DNA of 64,000 nt from Austropuccinia psidii (GCA_023105745.1 JALGQZ010000011.1:11308975-11372974); one strand, 5' to 3'; counted from the first letter of the stretch, positions 33,866 through 46,885 are shown. Program-made: numbers and translations. The notes: a model not told the origin generated them from the letters alone.

Positions 33866-34063
33866 TATTTGCCAAATTCTTTGCTTTCTGAAGGGTATTA
33901 CTTATATCCAAGTGAATTAATTCAGAGGAATGTGGTTCAGGTTGATTATTCTGAGTTATAATAACTGTAATATTATGGTCAGAATTCACAGTACTTGCAG
34001 GAATAATTCTTGTTACTGTTGAGGCTGTTTCAATATTTTCTTGTCTTACAACGTTTTCAGAAA
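33866..34063 (-). pseudogene. beta-1 leader exon of ORF1 (candidate)
   Basis: 198 bp, 66 codons, fully open on the minus strand. It is preceded by GTCAG and followed by GTAGAT (GTAAGT in beta-2). The 64-nt intron 33865-33802 ends CAACCAG. The peptide (ENVVRQENIETASTVT...IIPASTVNSDHN) is the same as in beta-2 and has the same length. Phases are 2 in and 1 out. No known domain. Confidence 0.6.
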
Positions 34064-34284
34064 CTGACATTAATGAAAAAGCCAATTGATTTTGTAAAAA
34101 AAAGGATTTTTCAACAGAGAAATGAAAAAAATAACGGTTGACTTATAATATGAAAAAACTTATTTTTATGGATTTTCTAAATTATAAGTATTTTTTATAT
34201 TTTTTTAAATTTTTCAATATAAGAAAAAAAATTCAAAAAGAGGAAAAATTGTGTCAAAGGTAAAATATCATGGCTGGGTCCCCA
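34064..34284 (-). other. beta-1 leader and primer-binding site
   Basis: Primer-binding motif TGGGGACCCAGCCATG (minus strand, 34284-34269), two bases from the LTR end. The remaining leader is T/A-rich without a coding frame. Confidence 0.6.
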
Positions 34285-34286
34285 AA

Positions 34287-36058
34287 TGTAAGGTGTGGAT
34301 ATGAAATTTTTTATTACAAATGAAGTACTTTTCCTGTCCTCAAAATTGGTATAAGGTAAGAAATGATTAAAAATAGTATGAAATAGTATTTTTAAGAGAA
34401 AACACTCCAATTTATTGTTTTTAACTTTATAAGTATAAAAAAATAATATCATAAAGATTCATTGTTTTACCAACAATAAAAATTTATGCAAAAATACTCT
34501 ACAAGAGATATATAAGGCCACAAAAGAAATTTCTTCAAGAGCAATTTCAATCGGAATTAATTGAGCAAAGAACTGCAAGAAATTAATTAAAGGAAAAAGT
34601 AATTAAGAAGATATTGAAAGAGCAGACACACCCAAAAGTAACCAGAGTGAATTTGGAAACAAAGTGACAAAGTTAACAGTGATGAAAGATGCTTTAACTC
34701 ACTTTTGGGGTGGTGCAAGAGGTAAAAATCATTATAAGAGTTACAAACAATGATTATAATAATTTTTTCACATGGTTCAAAGGTTTATAATGATTTCAAA
34801 AGGGTGTTTAGAATCTTTTATTGATTGGTTTAACAGTTTTAAACTAATTATAAAAGGAAAAGATTCTAACATGAAGAGAAAAGTGGGGCAAAGAAGACAT
34901 TCTTTTATAGCCATCAACTTTCTTACTACAAGAGTAACATTTACTCTTTTCAGTCGTGGAAAACGCTTTCGCAACAGAAAAGCCAATTATGGAATCATTG
35001 AACCCAGGTTGAGACCAAAAAACAGCTGGTTTTAGCCACTTTTTGCCATTTTTAGCCACTTTAGACCGTTAAATCAGCCATTCCTATAGTAATACCTGGT
35101 CTAGAGCCTTAAACACACGTCAGAATGAGTTTAAGATACATATAAACCAGTTAAAACTATTCTTACTAAGATTTTTTTTATCTTAAGGGTAGTTTTACCC
35201 ACTTGGCAACAGTTAAAACTATTCTGGTTGGTGTCAAAACCTCATCATCAATTGAATCACAGACCCTGTGACTCAATTCCAGGCCAAAGGTGATGAACGT
35301 TAGCATGGATTTTAACTTCCCATGCCGGTCAGCAAGGAATTTGGGGGTCTGGCTCCCCCTTGATGCTAGAGTTCCTTTTCCCCTCCAGAATTAATCTTTC
35401 CAATTTATTTTTTCTTTAATTCCTCATCATGTAATACACTTCAGCTGTAATAATTGATACCTCATATGCAAATTACCATTCACTTATGTAATACATGCAC
35501 ACATTTTGACATTTGAATTGAAAATACTTCAGTTCCTCATAACTTCTAAACTACACACAACACCTCAATTTTAACACAAAAATTGACGCTTAACACCACA
35601 TGTGGTGTGAATTGAACGAAGGCTTTGACGATTTTCAACTTTTGTACAGAAAAATACTAGAAACTTAATTTAAGCTTATTTAGAGTTGTGTTACAGAAAC
35701 TTTACCCAGAGGTGACCCCATCTCATTTTTTGTGAGGAATCCAATGGTGAAATAATTTTCTTAGGTTTATTTATTGGATAAAAAGCTATAATATATTTTA
35801 TGCAAATTTTTGCCAAAAATATTTTAATATCATTGATTTTATTGAAAATTTATTTTTACTTAGTTCTTTCGAGTAAAAATGCAATTTGACAATTTTTAAA
35901 ATTTAATGTAATTTTTTATTTTGAATTAGAATTAAATTTTTATTTTTATATATAAATTTTTATTTTGATAATATAAATAAATTTATTTTATTTATATTTA
36001 TATCTTGCTTTGTTATTTGTGGTCTTTTGGGTATGTGAAAATACCTCTAAGGCTCACA
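34287..36058 (-). mobile_element. beta-1 5' LTR
   Basis: 1772 bp; plus-strand text TGTAAGGTGTGGATATG...CTCTAAGGCTCACA. It joins gamma-2 chromodomain sequence at 36059, so beta-1 was inserted in that chromodomain. The other beta-1 end was lost in the deletion that ends at 29649/29650. Confidence 0.85.
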
Positions 36059-36059
36059 G

Positions 36060-36131
36060 CTTGAGAAGGATATAACAAGTGCTGATAAACTATTGAGAAG
36101 GTTCAGACATGAAAGAAAGCCTATGGAATAG
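36060..36131 (+). pseudogene. pol: gamma-2 chromodomain end
   Basis: LEKDITSADKLLRRFRHERK followed by PME and TAG (36129-36131). It matches the gamma-3 end at 54651-54740. This is the only coding part left of gamma-2. 36132-36249 is its 3' untranslated sequence with the purine tract GGTGGTAGGGAA (36238-36249). Confidence 0.8.
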
Positions 36132-36249
36132 AAAAATCAAGCATTATTGAGCTTCAAGACTAATAAAGTCTATTCAAGAGTGAGGACAGTGGATGATACC
36201 CTAATTAACTATATCAGATTGTGGTTCAATCTTTTTTGGTGGTAGGGAA

Positions 36250-38153
36250 CTTTAGCCTGTGAGATATGACCACATATCCCAAAAGGTCACAGCAAAATTT
36301 CTGTAATAATTATACTTATAATAATTATCTCAAAGACTAGTAAAAATACCATAAATAAGTACAAAATCTGAATTAAATCAGAAAATAGTTAGTAATCATG
36401 TGAAATGAACAACACTATTAGATTCCCCATGGTAAAATGCACATATGTCATTTTTATGGCATGTCTTAAAAGTCAATAATTACTGAAGTATAAGTAATAC
36501 TACCTTAAAAAGGGTATAAAACCTCATTTAACTCAGAAGCCAGTGAAACAACATGTGAAATAAATTGTACCATTAGATTCTCCATAAAAATCCGCATATA
36601 AAACAATCATGAAGCTATTTTTTAAAGTCAATACTTAAGGAATTAAGCTGAATATATGCAGTTTTTTGGTCAATGCATATATTCATGGTTTTTAGCTAAT
36701 ATCTTTTGAAATATACAAGATAGGAAGATAAACCAATAATAAAGTTACCACGTAATTACTGTAAGAACACAGATATGAGCGTTATTACACAAGCTATAAA
36801 CAAGGTTAAAACCTGTAATGGATTATTGAATAAAATCAATGGAGTTGTTGACCAATTTGTTGTGAAAGTGGTCCAAACTTAAAAACAAGTAGACATTCAT
36901 ATTCTAATAGTTCATACATGAAGAATGGTGTAATCAGTATTATAATATTCAAGGTATAAGCCCTTGAAAGAATGGTTTGAACTTTAAAATATTACATTTC
37001 AACAGAAACAATGAGTGAAAAGAAGAATCATCAAAAATAGAGTTTTTTTTAAAAAATTATTAATGATCAAAGTTTAAGCTTAAATTTGATCATTTATGAT
37101 AGCTAACTGTAATCTTATTTTACTCTAAAAAGTTATATAAGTGATAAAACTGGTGAATACTATTAGATTAAGATTAATACTAATAAAATCTACAAAGCTT
37201 AGGCTTCTGCCAAGCCTATTATGTTATCAAACTTAGAGCTTTAGTGATAAGTCTAAATAATGGCATAATAATGAGATAAGAGGATTTGATAACGACATAA
37301 TCATGACTAAACCTGAAAATACTGATCCTTTCCAGTGGATACCATCAGTACACATCTAATAGAAGCCTACTGAACTCTAGAAGGGAGGTATTTACTATAA
37401 ATAGAGCTCTTTTTAGTCTATTTTCCCCTCAGAAGCATCAAAAAATTAAAACAATTAAATCAAAGGTAAAATCCTTATTCTATATATATTAATCCTTTTT
37501 ATTATTATAGACCAAAGATAGTCTTTATTATAATCATCATTTTTGATGTGATTAATCCAATTGTTATGCTGTTGTGTTATAATTCTCTTAAAAAGCTCAT
37601 ATCCACATAAAATCAAGAAAATTTGTAGCTTCTCTTATTTTTTATTTTAAATACAATTTAATTAAGGTCTATTTATATTATTTGGCATAACACTGTCCAA
37701 TATTATTATACTAAGTGTCAAAAGTAGGTATTTTTCTCTTATTATAATAAATTCTCTTCTTTATTGCTTTTAATAATTCTTTAATGAATATAAATAGTAT
37801 TTATATTAATTTTTAACTTTAATATTAGTAGTATCATTGTTATTAATTATTTTTTATTAATAAAAAACAATTTTTTACCCCTTTATTATTTGTTGGTAAC
37901 AATAATAAAGTGCTTTTAGATATATTAATTATTATATATTAATGTATTTATTTATTATATTATTTTTTTATAACATAGATTATATTATTTATTCAATGAT
38001 ATAATATAATTCATTTTTTTTACTCCTTAATTATAATAATTCTTTACAATCATAATTATTTTTATCTTATTTACTATATTTCTAAGGACATTCAGAGTAC
38101 AATAGCTAAACTATTAGTAATTTTTATTTATTGTTTCATAGTCAAACCTTACA
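36250..38153 (+). mobile_element. gamma-2 3' LTR
   Basis: 1904 bp. The first eight bases CTTTAGCC correspond to TGTGAGCC of the family (mutated), then CTGTGAGATATGACC. It ends TCAAACCTTACA at 38153. It is homologous over its length to the LTR at 52549-54532. Delta-1 sequence resumes at 38154 with CCAAC as the presumed target duplication. Confidence 0.8.
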
Positions 38154-38557
38154 CCAACTGTTGGTGTCTACTTTGAAATTTAGTAATATTAAGGGAACCA
38201 AGTAAATGGGTTACTATTTGGTGGGAACATTAACTAACATTAGTTTAATAGTGGAAAATGCATTGGAGGTCAGACTCACAGGGGAATTCCAGAGGACAAA
38301 CCCAGTGTCCGCAGTGAGCTTGGAGACAAACTCCACAGGACATAGTGGAAGTGTAGGGCTCACCTGACCCATTGAAGAGTATAATCAAGGCACGGAAGAT
38401 CAGAATCAATGAGAAACACCATAGAAATTACTTGGTCTTATTTAAAAACCACAAAGTGGATAAAGAGAAATGGCTGGCAGGAGATTCCATACCAGATGGC
38501 AACATTCCTCTAAGAGAATTCAGAGGCTTGAGAAGGGATGAAAAGTCTCATCAATGA
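38154..38557 (+). pseudogene. pol: delta-1 integrase C-terminus and chromodomain
   Basis: VSTLKFSNIKGTK at about 38163 matches the integrase C-terminal segment of the other copies. It is followed by VRLTGEFQ and NPVSAVSLE, with stops. The chromodomain is open from 38372: RNYLVLFKNHKVDKEKWL, then IPLREFRGLRR, to TGA 38555-38557. It diverges from the alpha/beta/gamma chromodomains, as expected for a separate family. Confidence 0.75.
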
Positions 38558-38569
38558 TGAGTTTTCCTT

Positions 38570-39349
38570 GGAGGGATAGTATGTCAGCCTGTTACACAAA
38601 CCCAGAGAACAAGCATGACAGACAAAATACCATAAACCAATGGTAGATCAAAACAGCACCAAACATGGACCTGAGAAGAAATAGCTAATGAATGGTATTA
38701 AAGGAAAGAGTAAAATCCGCTATGTCCAAGGATAAAACTTACATATCCGTAAGACAAAGAATAAAAAAAGTATTACTTCTCATGGCAAGAAATGAGCATA
38801 TACCTTAATTTTGATTTCATCAAAAATCCATGAACAGTGACATAACCTTATCAAATGTGTGTTAACTTTAAAGCTCTGATATCAACTTTATCTCATTTTA
38901 CTGTCCAAATCAAACTAGAATCAAAATTACAGATTTTATTGCAAAAATTCAACAAAATAAGGGTGAATAAAATATTCACCTCTCATATAACCTCTACAGT
39001 ATTAGTGTGACATATGCAAACTAGGTCATTTTTGAAATCACACAATCAGAGCTATATGATTGTTCCATCCATTTCATCATAAATAATATAGAACAAAAGC
39101 CATAAAAAAAACAAACTCCATACATGATTTAAGAAAAATCCATATCTGGAGAATGCAAATTAAATTTGGAATAACTTTGACAAATTTATGTTTTCCCGTA
39201 CCAAGTGGGGTAATATTTTTGGAAATTCAGCCAGGGCTACAAAATGAATCAAAATTGAGCTCTTTAACTTGAGAAATAACAAATTTATTAAAGTTTTAAG
39301 GTTCAAGTGACAAAATTTGAACAATACCCCTTTACTGTGGGATAATTTT
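38570..39349 (+). mobile_element. delta-1 purine tract and 3' LTR (first 768 bp)
   Basis: GGAGGGATAGTA (38570-38581) precedes TGTCAGCCTGTTAC. The LTR aligns with 22182-22950 and is cut at 39350 by a beta LTR. The rest must lie right of the window. Confidence 0.75.
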
Positions 39350-39731
39350 TGTAAGGTGTGGATCCGAAGCTTTGTTCCAAAATCAAGTACTTTTCCTGTC
39401 CTCAAAATTTGGATCAGTATATTTTAAGATATTTAAAATGGAAAACATGCCAATTTTATCTTTTTATAACTTTATTAGTACAAAATGATAATCTTATAAA
39501 GATTTAATGTTTTACAAACAATAAAGGTTTCTCCAGAAATACTCTTCAAGAGATGTTTCAGGCTACAACAGAGATTTCTTCAAGACAATTTTAATTGGAA
39601 TTCATTGAGAAAAGAACTGCAGGAAATCAATATAAGAACAAGGTATCTAAAGAGATTATAGAATTCAAAACACACCCAAAAGTGACCAGAGTGAATTTGG
39701 AAACAAAGTGACAACATTAACAGTGATGACA
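39350..39731 (-). mobile_element. beta LTR fragment interrupted by alpha-3
   Basis: 382 bp starting TGTAAGGTGTGGATCC (plus strand) and containing the conserved beta LTR block AGTGACCAGAGTGAATTTGG. It stops at 39731, where alpha-3 is inserted. The remainder should lie right of the window. Confidence 0.75.
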
Positions 39732-41657
39732 TGTAAGATGTGTATATGAAATTGTTGATAATATTACTATTAATCAAAGATACTATGACTGTTATTATTG
39801 ATATAATAATAAGATTATTGTAACCACAAATGCAATTAATTAATTAATTAATTAATTAATTATTTTATTTGTTATACAATACTAGTGAATATAACAGTAA
39901 GCAGCAATTGTCTACAAGAATCAATTACAAGAAGTATCTATATGATAAAGCTTCTTTCTAAAAATAATTAAATTATTTTGACATATAGCTATCTTTTAAA
40001 ATCATAATGATAATCATAGTTCTTGAAGAAAAAAAATAATAGAGAAAAACTTTAATAATTAATAATAAATCATTCACTAATACTCAGTGCACCTTGGAAA
40101 CAATATGGTAGAGATATTTGGCAGATAAATTGTGGATTTAAGGGATCAAAATTGATTTGAAACAGTATTACAACAATGAATGGTTTAGTTCTATCATTTC
40201 ACGTCTTTATAGATCAATTCTGAAACAATGAAACACTTAAGAAAAGTTCAGCTAATACTTACTTATTGGTAAAAATGATATAATTGGATAATAAGATTAT
40301 TCGGAAAAAACAACAACAAGAAGAGGCCTCTTTTAAGTAAGAGACATCTCATAGAGGCATTCCATGGAGAAAATTTAAAGAAAAGTGAGTGAAGAAACAA
40401 TAGTCCTTTTTGGACTAATGATTGCATCATTTGTTGTCACATGAGATTATCATAATTACTTACTTAATGCTTTTACGTGACTACTAACACATTTATGGTT
40501 CATAATAAAAGGAGAAAAAACTGTAAATCTTCTCTTATATCAACAGAGAAATTAATTTCTCAAAGTAATCAATGTTATTTGAAAGTTCATTACAGGTTGT
40601 AGTTTCTGTGAATCTTTGAAGATTCAGTATCTCATGTGGAATGATCAAAAATTGACTGTAAGTAAAACATTTAATTTTACTTATGACACCATGATTATTT
40701 TTGTTTTTTTATGATTAATACAATTCTAAATTATTCCTGAAAGCTTCAGAAATATTCATAAAGATTTGTATGTTTAATTAGTTTTTGAGGTTTTTGCCCC
40801 ATTTCTATGTAGAATTACAAATATCACAGTATGGCAGGTTGCTATGAGGTAAATCAATGGATACTAGCCCAAAAAGGATTTCAATTGCTCTTTCAAGGTT
40901 TGACGATGTAAAATCATTAAGAATTTATGTGTTTACAGGAGTCCAAGTTGCTCTTGACCTCCCTGTCATATTCAAATAGTGGCTTATTTGTAATTTTTGT
41001 ATGATTAAATGAGAGTTTGACTTGGTAACTAGGTTCCCAAAAGGCTTTAGTATACTAATTGGGCCGTGATAGGCCATGAATTAAAGATTTGGAGCTACCC
41101 ACACCTCAGGGGCCTCAGAAGTTGGGTAACCTAGCTCTTTTTGATGTCTTTTGTCCCCTTAGATATTTTCACATCAAAAATAGCAATTCAGGCTTCTAGA
41201 CTGATATCCACTATGGGTGTATGAAACATGTATGTAAAAATACCATAATATTAAGTGCCACAAACATGCATAAAACTATTCTTAGTGTATATTTAACATG
41301 TGATTTCTCACATTCCCCTATTTTTGCATGAAATTGAGAAAAACAAAAATTTTCATAGATCTTTTATGTGGTATTGATGATGTGGTATTGAAGTATTTTC
41401 CATATTACCACCTCACAGAGTTAATTTAAGCTTATTCACTCTATGGAGCTACCCTAGGTGAATTTTTGTGTATAATCTAAATCTGGCCTTAAATTCATGG
41501 ATTTACTTATTCAGAAAAGCTTTATTCATATTTTCTGAAATTAAAAATGATTCATGTTGAATATATGCATTACCTATGGGTTATGCATAGTTCATAATTT
41601 CTTTTTTAAGATAATTATGGCCTATTTGGGTATGTAAAATATACATTAAGGCTCACA
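39732..41657 (-). mobile_element. alpha-3 3' LTR
   Basis: 1926 bp; plus-strand text TGTAAGATGTGTATATG...CATTAAGGCTCACA, followed by the complement of the purine tract GAGAGGGAA. Single copy of the 3' part (short variant). It contains an (AATT)n run at about 39834-39860. No gene inside. Confidence 0.85.
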
Positions 41658-41810
41658 TTCCCTCTCAGTATCAAATCAAATTGTACTAAAATTTTATTGA
41701 TGATTTAAAGAAAAAATAGGCCAAAAAGGGGATTAATGTCCACCTTCCAACCTATTCACATTACCAAGATCAAGTAATTTAAAGCAAATTCATAGAAATA
41801 TTCAGGCTTG

Positions 41811-41849
41811 TTACCTTCTTTCATGTCTAAATCTTCTGGAGAGTTTAGC
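41811..41849 (-). pseudogene. pol: alpha-3 chromodomain, last codons
   Basis: RRFRHERR followed by TAA (41813-41811, minus strand). It is separated from the rest of its chromodomain (51884 on) by the beta-2 insertion. Confidence 0.75.
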
Positions 41850-43648
41850 TGTGACGTGTGGATATGAAACTTTGATTAAAAATCAAGTACTTTTCCTGTC
41901 CTCAAAATTTGTATAAGGTAAAAAAAATCAATTAAAAATAGTAAGAAATATTATTTTAAGAGAAAACACGCCAATTTTATTGTTTATAACTTTATTAGTA
42001 TAAAGAAATAACATTATAAAGATTTATTGTTTTACCAACAATAAAAAGTTATCCAAAAAATACTCTACAAGAGATATTTTAAGGCTACAAAAGAAATTTG
42101 TTCAAGGGAAATTTCAATTGGAATTAACTGAGAAATGAACTGCAAGCAATTAATTAATGAACAGAGTCTTTAAAAAGAATATTATAGAGAAAAACGCCCA
42201 AAAGTGACCAGAGTGAATTTGGAAACAAAGTGACAAAGTTTACAGTGATGAAAGATGCTTTAATTCACTTTTGGGGTGGTTCAGGGGTAAAAATGATTAT
42301 CAAAGTTACAAACAATGATTATAATGATTTTTCACGTGGTTAAAAGGTTTGAAATGATTTAAGAAAGGTGGTTGGAATCTTTTATTGATTGGTTTAACAA
42401 TGTTTAAACTAATTATAAAAGTAAAAGATTCTAACATAAAGAGAAAAGTGGGGCAAAGAAGACATTCTTTTATAGCCATCAATTTTTTTTACCCAAAAGT
42501 AAAATTTACTCTTGTCAGTCGTGAAAACAGTCTGAAAACAGAAAAGCCAATTAGGGCATCATTGAACCCTGGTTTAGACCAAAAAAGGGCAGGTTTAAGC
42601 CATTTTTACCCATTTTTAGCCATTTTAGACCTTTAAATCAGCCATTACTATAGCAATACCTTATCTGGAGCCTTCAAAACACGTCATAATGTGTGTAAGA
42701 GACGTAGAAACCAGTTAAAACTGTTTTTACTATGATTGTTTTATATTAAGGGTAGTTTTACACTCTTGGCAACAGCTAAAACTACCCCAGTTGGTATCAA
42801 AACCTCATCATCAATTGAGTCCACAGACCCTGTAACTCCATTCCAGGCCAAAACTCCTGTCAGCAAGGATTTTGGGGGTCTAGCTCCACCTTAGAGCTGG
42901 AGTTCCTATTCCCCCCCAATTTTAATCTTTCCAATTTATTTTTCCTTTAATTCCTCATCATGTATTATAATTATAATTTACATATGTAATTCAATTGAGT
43001 TGTACAGTTCAATACAGTAATAATTGATACCTAATATGTAAATCAAAGTTCACTTATGTAATACACGCACACATTTTGAAATTTCAATTGAATTCAATCA
43101 AAAATACTTCAATTCCTCATAACTTCTAAACTAAACACAACACCTCAATTTTAACACAAAATGTGATGGTTAATACCATATGTGGTGTGAATTAAATGAA
43201 AGTTTTTAGAATTTTCAATTTTTGCATTGAAAATACTAAAAACTTAATTTAAGCTTATTTAGAGTTGAGTTACAAAAATTTCACTCAGAGGTGACCACAC
43301 CTGATTTTTTATGAGGAATCCAATGGTGAAATAGTTTTTATATGTTTATTTATTGGGTAAAAAGCTATAATAATTTTTATTTAACTTTTTTCCAAATTTA
43401 TTTTATCTTTTATAATTTTGTTAAAAATTCATTTTTACTTAATTTTTTCAAGTATAAATGTAATTTTATCATTTCAAAATTTAATGTAATTTTATTTGTA
43501 AATGGTAATTAAATTTCTAAGTTTTAATATAATTTTATATTTATATTTTTACTTTTATTGTAATAAATAAATTTACTTTATTTATATTCATATGTTAATT
43601 CTGTAATTGTGGTCTTTTGGGTATATGAAATTACCTCAGAGGCTCACA
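41850..43648 (-). mobile_element. beta-2 3' LTR
   Basis: 1799 bp; plus-strand text TGTGACGTGTGGATATG...CTCAGAGGCTCACA. The complement of the purine tract (TAGGGGAGGGAA on the minus strand) lies at 43649-43660. Confidence 0.85.
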
Positions 43649-43670
43649 TTCCCTCCCCTAAAAAAGAATA

Positions 43671-45287
43671 TTACTTTTTAATATTGGTATTTCTAGTCTG
43701 TCTGAATCTCCTGAGGAGTTTGGTAGCTTCTGGTATATCTTTTTCTTCTAACCATTCATCTTCACAAGTTGGGTCACTGTACCTAACAAGGTATTCCCTT
43801 ACTTTTTTGGTTCTTAATTTTATTTCTTTAAGAACCTTGCTAATTTTCTTAGTACCAGATGTCTCAATAGGAGGTATAACTTGGGGAATCTTATTCCTCA
43901 AGGGAAATTTCTCAGCGTCACTAGATTTTTATGGATTTATCAAGCTCAACGGAAATGTAGGATGCTTATTGCTAAGTTCATCAGATAACTCTACTTCAAC
44001 ACCATTTTCTCCATGGAGGGCCTTAATCACAAAAGGTCCTGCAAAGGAGTCTTTCAACCTTTTGTGTCCTTTGATGTTATTGAAGTTAGTGGTAGATACA
44101 AGAACTAGGTCTCCCACTTTGAAATCTGGAGTTTCTTGTGATTTATCCCATTTGTCTTTAGCATATGCAAAAGAGTCCTCCATGCACCTTACTGCATGCG
44201 TTCTAGATTTGTCTAGCATTCCTTTGAAGCTAGCAGCTGTGGGATGTATTTCAATTAAATCTTTCCTCAAGGAATCTTGGGGTAACTTGGGGTTCCATCC
44301 TTTTTCTAGAATAGCAGGGGTCTCATTGGTACTGGCATGCATTGATGTTTTATATGCTAATTCCAGTTCTGGCAACAGAGTACACCAATCATGGGTAAAT
44401 ACATCAAAAGCTTTGAATTCAAGGCCATATGCACAAAATCTTCTCACCATGTCCTCCAAGGTTTGGATCATCCTTTCAGCCAGGCCATCAGTTTGTGGGT
44501 GGTAGGCTGTAGAGAAAGACAGTTTAGTGCCAAATAATTGGTGAAGATTTGTCCATAGTGGTGAAGTGAATTTGGGATCCCTATCACTAATGATATTTGT
44601 AAATATCCCAGTCCATGACACTACTCTATTCCATATCAGAAGAGCTGTATTCATGGCTGTATCATCCTTGTGACATGGTAAAAAGATTGGAGTTTTACTG
44701 AATCTGTCCACAATTACTAGGAAAGCAATATAGGTTCTGTCACCTCCTGGTGGTAGGCCAGTTACCCAATCCATATGGACAATTTCCCAACGTCTGCTTG
44801 GTTCTTGGATTTTTATCATATTTCCAAGTCTCTGGCCAGTGGATTTATTTGCCTTTTGGCATCTGTCACAGGTCTTGCAATACTCTGCAACATCTTTCTG
44901 CCACATTGGCCACCATATGCAGGTCTTTACTTTCTCTCTTGTTCTGTCTTCAGACAGATGTCCTGAAAAGGGGCTATCGTGGCATTCTTTCAGTACAAGA
45001 TTGATTAATGACCTGTCTACAACTGTCATGACACATGTGTGCTTGGTTCTGTTGTAAATTATACCATCCAGTAGGTGAAATCTTCCTTCATCATAAGATT
45101 TTTTCCATAATTCATCCAAGGTATGTATTAGAGAGTTGTCTTTACAGTCCTTGTCAAGTAATTGGCATAAGATGCTAGAATTTTTATCTTGAGTGTAACT
45201 ACTTCTGACTTCTTCAAAGAAGGTGGTGTTCAACTCTTTAACACTTATTCCTTTTATTGGAATTTGGGGTGAAGCTTCCTCCGGCAC
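43671..45287 (-). pseudogene. pol: beta-2 integrase and chromodomain
   Basis: One frame from 45287 to 43671 with a single TAA at 43931-43929, between integrase and chromodomain. Integrase (452 codons): zinc finger H103, H110 with CKTCDRC (C137-C143), catalytic D173 (HMDWVTGL), D235 (SDRDPKF) and E271 (GLAERM), i.e. a complete D,D,35E triad. GKTKLSF-type core and C-terminal [14 protein letters not shown]. Chromodomain: REYLVRYSDP, EDEWLEEKDIP, LLRRFRQTR. Apart from the stop the protein looks intact. Confidence 0.9.
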
Positions 45288-45320
45288 ATAAGCAGGTTTT
45301 TTAATATTATTTAGTAATGG

Positions 45321-46885
45321 CTATCTGCTTAGTCCATCTGCATTCTTATGAATATTCCCATCCCCATGAACAATAGTCATATTGCCTCTGTATTCTTGTA
45401 TGGCTATTTGCCACCTGAGCATATGTCTGTTGGGTGTTTTCATGTTTAAAATTGAATTGACAGCTGTACAATCTGTTATCACTTCAAAAACACATCCCTC
45501 CAAGAATTAGTTTAATTTTTCCAAGGCCCAGAAAAGAAATAGACATTCCATTTGACTTGCTCCATATTTGGCTTCAGTTGGTTTGATTTGCCTGGATATG
45601 AAACATATGGGTCCTTCTCCAGGTTTATCATTTATGATCTGACCTTGGTGAAGTGCAGCACCCAGTCCATCCCCTGATGCATCAATATACAGTTTGAAAG
45701 GCAATTTAAAGTCTGGCATCAGTAAGGGTGGAGCAGTGGTCAATGCTTCTCTTAGAGAATCAAAAGCTTTGACTCTGTCAACCGTCATTTCAAATACTGT
45801 GTCTTTGTCACACAATTTATAAAGTGGTCTTGCTATGGATGCAAAATATTTAATGTGTTGCCTGTAATATCCTGCAAAACCTAAGAATGACTGAATTTCC
45901 TTCTTTTTCTGAGGCATGGCTTTTAGCAATACTTCTGAAACTTTGTTTTTGTCAATTCCAAGGGATAAACCAGATACAACATGTCCTAGTGCCTTAAGTT
46001 CTTTAAATCCAAAATGGCATTTCGTCAAGGAGATTTTCATGTTGACTGATTGAATTTTTGTCAAAACTCTGGACAATCTGTACATGTGCTCCCCCCAATT
46101 CTTGGAACAGACAATAATGTCATCAATGGAAATGATTAACCATCCCTCTGAAAGTTCTTCAGGGAAGATTTCATTCATTATTCTTTGGAAATGTAGAGGT
46201 GCATTTTTGATACCAAAGGGCATCCTCAAGTATTCATACACTCCACAATGAACAATAATTCTCAAGTATTTTCTTGCTCTTGGTGTCACCACATTTTATT
46301 GGAATCCCTTAAGGGCATCCATAGTGGTTATATATACTTCTTGAGATATTTGAGTAAGGGCAATTTGGATTTTTGGTATTGGGTATCTGTCTGGAACAGT
46401 GTAAGTGTTCAGAGCTCTAAAGTCCCCAACCATTCTGGATTTTCCATTATGCCATTCCACTATGACTGGTGTAGTTATTTCTACTTCTTCATTATGGCCT
46501 ACTTTCCTTATTACACCAAGGTCCAGAAGTTCTTTGATATGAATTTCTAGAGCTTCTCTTGATTTTGGACTTGCTGGATATGCAGGTCTTGTTAAGAGTG
46601 GTGGATAAGGTCTCTCAATGTTAAGAATGATGTCAACTTCATGACCAATAATTGCTCCTAGAGGCTCTTTGTCTGAAGCAACTGCTCCTCTGCGGTCACA
46701 CAAAAGGGAAAAAAGTTCATTTTCTTGTTTATCAGTCAGATGAAGGCTTATTTCAGCCTCATTTAACTGTTCAGACTTGAATTCATCTAACTCTAAGTTG
46801 ACTGGTGATACTTTGTTTACTGTAATTTCTCTTTTAAATGGTAAAAAGGAAAATTTTGGGCGCTTATTGTCTCCAATAGTAAATT
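45321..46885 (-). pseudogene. pol: beta-2 reverse transcriptase and RNase H
   Basis: In the same frame as integrase. Stops replace single codons: TAA near 46296 (in KGFHQN), TAA near 45504 (EKLNYYLE), TAG at 45323-45321 (LSRW). [46 protein letters not shown]. The active site is SIDD, where Tyr of YIDD is replaced by Ser but both Asp are kept. RNase [36 protein letters not shown], so all four acidic residues are present. Another TAA (in DRYFTIG) lies near 46887. Confidence 0.9.

Larger units (their letters stand above)
22182..39349 (+). mobile_element. delta-1 retrotransposon with nested insertions
   Basis: 5' LTR 22182-23596; internal sequence 23597-29649 and 38154-38569; purine tract 38570-38581; 3' LTR from 38582, cut at 39350. 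Inside it are a solo beta LTR (25535-27327) and a complex of beta-1 and gamma-2 (29650-38153). The RT end, RNase H and most of integrase are missing between 29649 and 38154. It is inserted in the gamma-1 LTR. Confidence 0.75.

Noticed and set aside
36131..38153. Possible promoter or replication origin in the long AT-rich stretch
   Set aside because: The borders and homology to 52549-54532 show it is a gamma LTR.
38151..38168. Inverted repeat CACCAAC/GTTGGTG at the gamma-2/delta-1 junction
   Set aside because: Only 7-bp arms; it is formed by the LTR end meeting delta-1 integrase codons, so probably accidental.
43609..44505. 298-codon open frame on the plus strand
   Set aside because: It lies antisense to the beta-2 integrase, which has the full catalytic signature on the minus strand; the plus-strand peptide has no homology I recognise.
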